Below, in pieces: positions 59,759 through 64,000 of a stretch of 64,000 nt of DNA. Every line of letters begins with the position of its first letter. The stretch's first letter is position 1. Position numbers and translations under genes: made by a program. Below the pieces are notes generated by a model. That model was given only the letters and a program-made list of their open reading frames with translations. It did no database searches and had not been told where the DNA came from. Origin of the DNA: a virus. The stretch lies in IMG/VR virus record IMGVR_UViG_3300046673_000114, positions 16,484-80,483 of that record, one strand, 5' to 3'.

Positions 59759-59973
59759 TATTACCACAATGTCTTATATGTAAATGGCTCGAGAAGGGGA
59801 TTAACTGTAAAGCTTTTCCGAAGCCGCAAAGGATACCGGACGAGATTTTACTTAATACGTTCGACCACCGTAAGCCATATCGCGGCGACCACGGCGTTCA
59901 GTTCGAACTAGCGGCCGGTAAAGAGCCTATGAACTTTACTCATGACGAGACGACGATTATAGAAGATAAATAA
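59746..59973 (+). CDS. Small zinc protein downstream of MuF, unclear start
   Basis: The frame reads LPQCLICKWLEKGINCKAFPKPQRIPDEIL and then HRKPYRGDHGVQFE, a small protein commonly found next to MuF/portal genes. No ATG, GTG or TTG precedes the conserved part; ATT 59746 or ATA 59758 behind GGGGTG are the only options, or re-initiation from the MuF stop. Confidence 0.55.
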   Translation: MITLILPQCLICKWLEKGINCKAFPKPQRIPDEILLNTFDHRKPYRGDHGVQFELAAGKEPMNFTHDETTIIEDK

Positions 59974-59975
59974 AA

Positions 59976-60473
59976 ATGAAACAACGATTCGAGCCGAAGC
60001 TAGTTAAGCAGTTAAATGAATTCTTCGACGTAACGAAGACAAAAGCTATTGCATATAGGCTTCGACCACAACAAGGAAGTTATGGCTACCAAAATATCGA
60101 TATATTAGTCGATGGCGAAGAGTATTACTTGGGAATAGAATGTAAAAGCGTTTTAGTACCTTCACAAAATAAAATTTATTTTAGAAGTCACTTCACCACG
60201 GACTCAAAAGGAATTCATCAAGTGACCCGCATAAACGACTTTCTCTCGAAAAGCGGCAGAAAAGGAATTTGTGCAATAGAGTTACGCGATGATACGAATA
60301 GAAAAATCGCAAAGACTGATGTTCGTTTTATGCCGTGGCGCGAAGTAGCAAGAATATATGAAAGTGGCGCTAAGGCCATCGAATACGAAGAAGTTCGCGC
60401 GTGGCCGCAATACATGAAGATTAAAGGGGTCTTTAATCTAGATGCATGTCTAGAAACGTGCTTCGAGACGTGA
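59976..60473 (+). CDS. Hjc-like resolvase/PD-(D/E)XK nuclease
   Basis: 165 aa. QNIDILVDGEEYYLGIECKS gives D...E-x-K, then QVTRINDFLSKSGRKGICAIEL as in archaeal Holliday junction resolvases and related nucleases. Probably resolves branched DNA before packaging. Followed by a noncoding gap. Confidence 0.6.
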   Translation: MKQRFEPKLVKQLNEFFDVTKTKAIAYRLRPQQGSYGYQNIDILVDGEEYYLGIECKSVLVPSQNKIYFRSHFTTDSKGIHQVTRINDFLSKSGRKGICAIELRDDTNRKIAKTDVRFMPWREVARIYESGAKAIEYEEVRAWPQYMKIKGVFNLDACLETCFET

Positions 60474-60614
60474 GAGTGGCTAACCACACTCGAAATACGG
60501 CTACAAGAGTTGCGTTTTTAGCGATTAAAGCTCTTATAGCTCTTCTTTTATAGCGCGTATCTATAACCCTACGAGTATCGTCTCGATTAGGGCCATAGAG
60601 GTAACTATAGCTAG

Positions 60615-60629
60615 ATAAATATATAAGAA
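60615..60629 (+). promoter_or_regulatory. TATA box before the T5orf172 gene
   Basis: AAATATATAAG about 25-30 bp upstream of ATG 60651, leaderless style. Confidence 0.5.
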
Positions 60630-60650
60630 ATTACGATAGTTAAATAGAAG

Positions 60651-61112
60651 ATGGTAAAAAGAAGCGCATATCAAGCGCGAAAGAATAGAATGTACGTTCG
60701 TTGTAAGAAATGCGATAGCTCCTTTATGATAGAGCCGTTTGAAGCGCATGCACATTGTCCTACTTGTGGATGTATGCGAGTAGCATTTAAAGTTAAACCA
60801 TTTGACCGCATAACTAGAGAAGAGTATAAAGCGAACGAAGCTAGAAATAGAGATAAAGGTACTTATTTTATATTATGTAGAAATGGTGGAAATCCAGATT
60901 ATGTAAAAATTGGAAAGGTTGTAGGCAATATAAAGGCCGCACAGAAAAGGGTTGTGAAGTTACAGGTTGGTTGTCCTTATGAGTTAGTCTTACTAAAATT
61001 TACACGTAATTTAAATGAACTAGAGACTCAAGAGAAATTTAAAGAAGATTTAATTCGCGGTGAATGGTTTGCGTACACCGAAGAACTACGTACTTTTATA
61101 GATAATCTATAG
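60651..61112 (+). CDS. Zinc ribbon plus T5orf172/GIY-YIG-like protein
   Basis: 153 aa. CKKCDSSF...CPTCGCM ribbon (18-43), then a GIY-YIG-related domain: TYFILCRNG, VKIGKVVGNIKAAQKR, LQVGCPYELVLLKF and GEWFAYTEELR. Likely a DNA-binding nuclease-fold protein of the T5orf172/MUG113 group. Confidence 0.65.
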   Translation: MVKRSAYQARKNRMYVRCKKCDSSFMIEPFEAHAHCPTCGCMRVAFKVKPFDRITREEYKANEARNRDKGTYFILCRNGGNPDYVKIGKVVGNIKAAQKRVVKLQVGCPYELVLLKFTRNLNELETQEKFKEDLIRGEWFAYTEELRTFIDNL

Positions 61113-61370
61113 CCCCCCGAGCGCACTTTCGTTATTATTATTTTTCTTTTTTAGCTTTTCTTCAGCTTCAGCTATGATAAATTCCCACTTATAGGATTCG
61201 TTGGGTAAGATGATATACTCCATTTTTCTTTTTCACTCTCCGTAGATAGAGAAGTCGTATAGCATAGTAGTAGTTTCGCACATAGAACATAGAGAACTCC
61301 TTTTTTTCGAGGTGAGGTTTACACGTGTTAATTTATTTCGAAACTCAAAGGTATATATACATAATGATAT
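61113..61370. other. Intergenic region
   Basis: About 260 bp. A pyrimidine/T-rich run (61126-61155) after the stop suggests termination. No gene or clear motif further on until the TATA sequence GGTATATATAC (61350-61360) of the next gene. Confidence 0.45.
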
Positions 61371-61382
61371 ATGTGCTATGTA

Positions 61383-61769
61383 ATGAAACCAATTGTAATT
61401 AGTGAAATAACGTATCGTAAAATGAATGAACTAAAAATAGAATTATTCTCGAAAAGAGGCGTACAATATACTTTTGATAGGCTTATACGAGAATCCATTG
61501 GGTTACCACCGGATGAAGTCGATGCGCGTAAAAGAGGGAGTAAAACGTATTTTATTCTATGCGATAATTTTATAAAAGTTGGTAGTTCCGATGACCCTAA
61601 ATCGCGCCGTACGCTGTTACAATGTGGTAATCCTTATAAGTTACATTTATTAAAAGTAGTTGAAGAGGATATTGAAAAAGAAGTTCAAGAAAAATTCTAT
61701 CATCTAAGAACTAACGGTGAATGGTTCTACTACGATGATAAATTAAAAGAGTTTGTTGAGAGTATCTAA
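61383..61769 (+). CDS. RHH-like plus T5orf172/GIY-YIG-like protein
   Basis: 128 aa from ATG 61383. N-terminal IVISEITYRKMNELKIEL and a second helix look RHH-like. C-terminal domain TYFILCDNFIKVGSS, LLQCGNPYKLHLLK and NGEWFYYDDKLKEF parallels the protein at 60651. Paralogs with exchanged N-terminal DNA-binding parts. Confidence 0.65.
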   Translation: MKPIVISEITYRKMNELKIELFSKRGVQYTFDRLIRESIGLPPDEVDARKRGSKTYFILCDNFIKVGSSDDPKSRRTLLQCGNPYKLHLLKVVEEDIEKEVQEKFYHLRTNGEWFYYDDKLKEFVESI

Positions 61770-61815
61770 CATAGTTATATATAGTTAAACATAGTATAAC
61801 ATATTGTCGAAAGAC
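61768..61815 (+). promoter_or_regulatory. TATA-type promoter with GTCGAAAGAC leader (copy 4)
   Basis: TTATATATAGTTAAACATAG then ATATTGTCGAAAGAC (61801-61815), same order as at 12155-12194. Drives the genes at 61883 and 62112. Confidence 0.6.
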
Positions 61816-61825
61816 AAAACGAGCG

Positions 61826-61849
61826 GCGCTCGAGCGTGAAATCGAGCGC
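61826..61849 (+). promoter_or_regulatory. Leader hairpin
   Basis: GCGCTCGA (61826-61833) pairs perfectly with TCGAGCGC (61842-61849), 8-nt loop, in the untranslated leader before the ribosome site GGAGGGTG at 61869. Confidence 0.6.
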
Positions 61850-61882
61850 GGTCAATTTAGGAGACGATGGAGGGTGCTATAG

Positions 61883-62119
61883 ATGACGCACGTGGTAACG
61901 GAAAAAGTGACATACAAACCAAATAAGACAAAACGAAATTGGGACGGTCTACCGTATCTAGAAGGACATTTTAAGCTCAGCGACGGCACGAATACGAAGT
62001 TCGCAGTCACGCACGAACAAAGCTGGCATCAATGGGGCAACTCGTATGATAACCTAGGAGTTACCATTGATAGAATCGAAGAACTAGAAGCAAAGTTACA
62101 CGAGGGATATTATGGATGA
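61883..62119 (+). CDS. Hypothetical protein (78 aa)
   Basis: ATG behind GGAGGGTGC. Strand-rich with KRNWDGLPYLEGHFKLSDG. Overlaps the next gene by 8 bp. Unknown, but a strong promoter and ribosome site suggest high expression. Confidence 0.55.
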   Translation: MTHVVTEKVTYKPNKTKRNWDGLPYLEGHFKLSDGTNTKFAVTHEQSWHQWGNSYDNLGVTIDRIEELEAKLHEGYYG

Positions 62120-62429
62120 AACGGCTAAGAGACTATTAGACACGTTAAAAGAAACGACTAAGAAAACAAAAAAGTTCAACGATGATATACGAACGTATTC
62201 GGTGGAACTCGATGAGGTACACGAATACACCAACCATATCATCGCGAACTACAAACGAGAGATAAGTTTAGTAGTAAATGAATACGGTAAACCAGCGTTC
62301 GCTAATCCTGACTCGCGAGAAGGCGAGCTACAGCATCGACTCGATAACAACGAACATTACGAAAGCTATCTAAATAAAACGAAGAAAGTTAACGTTTCAG
62401 GTGGGAAGTCTACTTGCGAAAGCTGGTAG
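62112..62429 (+). CDS. Hypothetical helical protein, C-terminus within IS605
   Basis: 105 aa, helical and Lys/Glu-rich. From residue 94 (NVSGGKSTCESW) the codons belong to the IS605 left end starting at 62391, so the original C-terminus was replaced by insertion. Confidence 0.5.
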   Translation: MDETAKRLLDTLKETTKKTKKFNDDIRTYSVELDEVHEYTNHIIANYKREISLVVNEYGKPAFANPDSREGELQHRLDNNEHYESYLNKTKKVNVSGGKSTCESW

Positions 62430-62486
62430 ATGAGAGCCGTTCTTATACACCATAAAGTTTATAGTTCTATAAAACAATGATAAACT

Positions 62487-62882
62487 ATGAAATATCAACT
62501 GAGCAAAGGCGCTCATTCAGTCTATGCACTCCAATACCACTTTGTTCAGTGTGTAAAATACCGGCGAAACGCTCTTGCTAACTCAGAAGTCGTGGCACTA
62601 CTCAAAGACAAGATACACGAAATAAGCGAGACGTTTGAGGTCGATGTGCTGAACATAGAAGCCGATAAAAACCACTTTCATATGATATTCGCAGCGAAGC
62701 CAACGCTTGACATTCCACGATACATCAACGCGCTAAAGACAATAACATCGAGAGAGATACGGCGAAACTTCCCCGAAGTCAAAGAAACGCTGAAACGGGG
62801 GACGTTCTGGTCTCGCTCGTATTTCCTAGCTACTACAGGACAAGTGACACTCGATAAGCTGAAACACTACGTTGAGAGTTAG
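62487..62882 (+). CDS. tnpA: TnpA Y1 transposase (IS200/IS605)
   Basis: 131 aa. HUH metal-binding His63 and His65 in NHFHMIF, catalytic Tyr128 near the C-terminus (KHYVES). Cuts and joins single-stranded element ends at hairpins. The only intact TnpA in the window, so it may also move the three TnpB-only elements if their ends are recognised. Confidence 0.9.
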   Translation: MKYQLSKGAHSVYALQYHFVQCVKYRRNALANSEVVALLKDKIHEISETFEVDVLNIEADKNHFHMIFAAKPTLDIPRYINALKTITSREIRRNFPEVKETLKRGTFWSRSYFLATTGQVTLDKLKHYVES

Positions 62883-62887
62883 GGACG

Positions 62888-63988
62888 ATGAATAAAGTCT
62901 TTCGTTATAGGCTGTATCCGACCGCACACCAAGAAACGGTGATGAAGCAAACGCTTGAGCTGTGCAGATGGGTCTATAACGAAACACTGGCAACACGGCG
63001 CAACGCGTATGAAGCAACAAAAGACTTCCCATATTCTCGACACGTTTTGTATTCTCGATACGACACGCAAAAACTACTGTTGCTCTGGAAACAAGAACGA
63101 CAGATACCTGTGTATTCTCAGGTGCTCCAAGAAGTTCAATATCGAGTAGACTTAGCCTTCAAAGCATTTTTCCGGCGGGTAAAAGCTGGAGAGAAAGCAG
63201 GATACCCGCGTTTCAAAGGTAGGGGCTGGTGTGATTCATTCACTTACCCACAGTCAGGTTTTGCTCTCACAGGTTCAACGCTACAGTTGTCAAAGATAGG
63301 TGATGTCAAAATCAAACTACACAGACCGATAGAGGGCGAGATAAAGCGGCTTAACATAAAGCGCAGTTCAACAGGGAAGTGGTTTGCGTGTTTCACTGTT
63401 GACGGTTGGAGAGAGATACAAATAGCACCTAACAATGCTGCGGTTGGTGTTGATGTTGGCATAAATTCGTTTGCCACACTGTCAACTGGTGAACACATAG
63501 ACAACCCACGTTTCTTTAGAGCTGAAGAAAAACAGTTAGCGAAAGCGCAGCGAAATAAGGCAAAGAAGGTAATTCCGAAGATACACGAACGCATAGCGAA
63601 CAAGCGGAGTAACTTCGCTCACCAGTTAAGCAGAAAGCTTGTCGATACATACGGCATCATCGCCTTCGAGGACTTGAATATCAAAGGGATGATGCAAAAC
63701 AGCCACCTAGCAAAGTCAATAGGCGATGTGGCGTGGAGTCAGTTCATCACATTCACGAAGAACAAAGCTGAGAACGCTGGTTCAGTAGTGGTGATGGTTG
63801 ACGCAAAGAATACAACTCAAGAATGTTCGAGATGTGGTCAGATAGTTCATAAAGAGCTGAAAGACCGCGTTCATTCGTGTGACTGCGGACTTGTCTTAGA
63901 TAGAGATGAGAACGCGGCTAAGAACATACTCGGTCGTGGGCTAGCGACCGTTCGTGGAAACACGATAGAAGCTGCTTGCGTAAGCTAG
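62888..63988 (+). CDS. tnpB: TnpB RNA-guided nuclease
   Basis: 366 aa. GVDVGINSFA, IAFEDLNIKGM, LDRDENAAKNIL, zinc finger CSRCGQ...CDCGL. Starts 5 bp after the tnpA stop. Close relative of the TnpB at 20419. Confidence 0.9.
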   Translation: MNKVFRYRLYPTAHQETVMKQTLELCRWVYNETLATRRNAYEATKDFPYSRHVLYSRYDTQKLLLLWKQERQIPVYSQVLQEVQYRVDLAFKAFFRRVKAGEKAGYPRFKGRGWCDSFTYPQSGFALTGSTLQLSKIGDVKIKLHRPIEGEIKRLNIKRSSTGKWFACFTVDGWREIQIAPNNAAVGVDVGINSFATLSTGEHIDNPRFFRAEEKQLAKAQRNKAKKVIPKIHERIANKRSNFAHQLSRKLVDTYGIIAFEDLNIKGMMQNSHLAKSIGDVAWSQFITFTKNKAENAGSVVVMVDAKNTTQECSRCGQIVHKELKDRVHSCDCGLVLDRDENAAKNILGRGLATVRGNTIEAACVS

Positions 63989-64000
63989 TAGAGTAGTCAC

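Larger units (their letters stand above)
62391..64000 (+). mobile_element. IS605 (tnpA + tnpB), right end at or beyond window edge
   Basis: Left end AACGTTTCAGG at 62391 with a hairpin (TCTAC/GTAGA around a GAAA-containing loop), then tnpA and tnpB in the same direction. Both genes are intact. The left end and first 30 tnpA codons are shared with the remnant at 24861. Both are preceded by TT, giving TTAACGTT at the junction. Confidence 0.85.

Noticed and set aside
1-64000. tRNA, rRNA genes or CRISPR arrays
   Set aside because: No cloverleaf with TTCRA loop or regularly spaced repeat-spacer series was noticed on reading; a tRNAscan run would be decisive.

Overview
The window looks like about 64 kb of a tailed archaeal virus (Caudoviricetes-like) or a provirus/virus-derived replicon. 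The archaeal side rests on an Orc1/Cdc6-type initiator, TATA-box promoters (TTTATATA-like, some immediately upstream of leaderless-looking genes) and GAGGTGA-type ribosome sites. The viral side rests on a terminase small subunit, both halves of a terminase large subunit, a MuF-type head morphogenesis protein, tail hub/lectin proteins and dense runs of tiny ATGA/GTGA-coupled genes. Portal, major capsid and tape-measure genes were not found, so the element continues past both edges. Pro/Thr linkers and base composition would suit a methanogen or related host, but this is only a guess.

Layout. 1-10.4 kb: tail tip and host-recognition operon (tail hub protein split over two genes with ConA-like and beta-propeller lectin modules, two modular adhesins or hydrolases, a very basic small protein, membrane proteins, a holin-like protein, then a terminator). 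10.8-12.0 kb: a TnpB element. 12.2-17.7 kb: rightward run of tiny regulatory and zinc-finger genes interrupted by a second TnpB element. 17.8-18.7 kb: secreted lipoprotein-like protein. 18.7-20.4 kb: candidate replication origin plus Cdc6. 20.4-21.6 kb: third TnpB element. 21.7-26.4 kb: structured RNAs, small genes, a possible ssDNA-binding protein, a TnpA-chimeric ORF, a DNA methyltransferase and a zinc-ribbon/winged-helix regulator. 26.5-33.3 kb: nucleases, HNH genes, a glycosyltransferase and a UDP-sugar dehydrogenase. 33.4-34.5 kb: another modular adhesin/hydrolase. 34.5-39.7 kb: small zinc/RHH genes, ParB-like protein, terminase small subunit, terminase ATPase. 39.7-45.3 kb: HNH, HD (RelA/SpoT-like) hydrolase, ABC ATPase, GNAT acetyltransferase, glutaredoxin, and a row of genes that each begin behind the same 25-bp leader repeat. 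45.3-46.95 kb: large noncoding region with repeats. 47.4 kb: terminase nuclease. 48-57.9 kb: about 40 small coupled genes, two tandem HNH genes and a papain-like protease with a lectin tail. 57.9-60.5 kb: MuF-metallopeptidase fusion, small zinc protein, resolvase-like nuclease. 60.6-64.0 kb: two T5orf172/GIY-YIG-like genes and a complete-looking IS605 cut by the window edge.

Most striking observations: no GATC tetranucleotide was found on reading the entire window; the terminase large subunit is split at its domain boundary by 7.8 kb; the tail hub fold appears split between two genes and stuffed with nested lectin domains; several gene rows share repeated leader sequences; a 14-bp palindrome TTAACANNTGTTAA recurs six times; and two hairpins carry a CACCTC loop that mimics the 16S anti-Shine-Dalgarno tail. 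All calls were made by reading the sequence without database searches.
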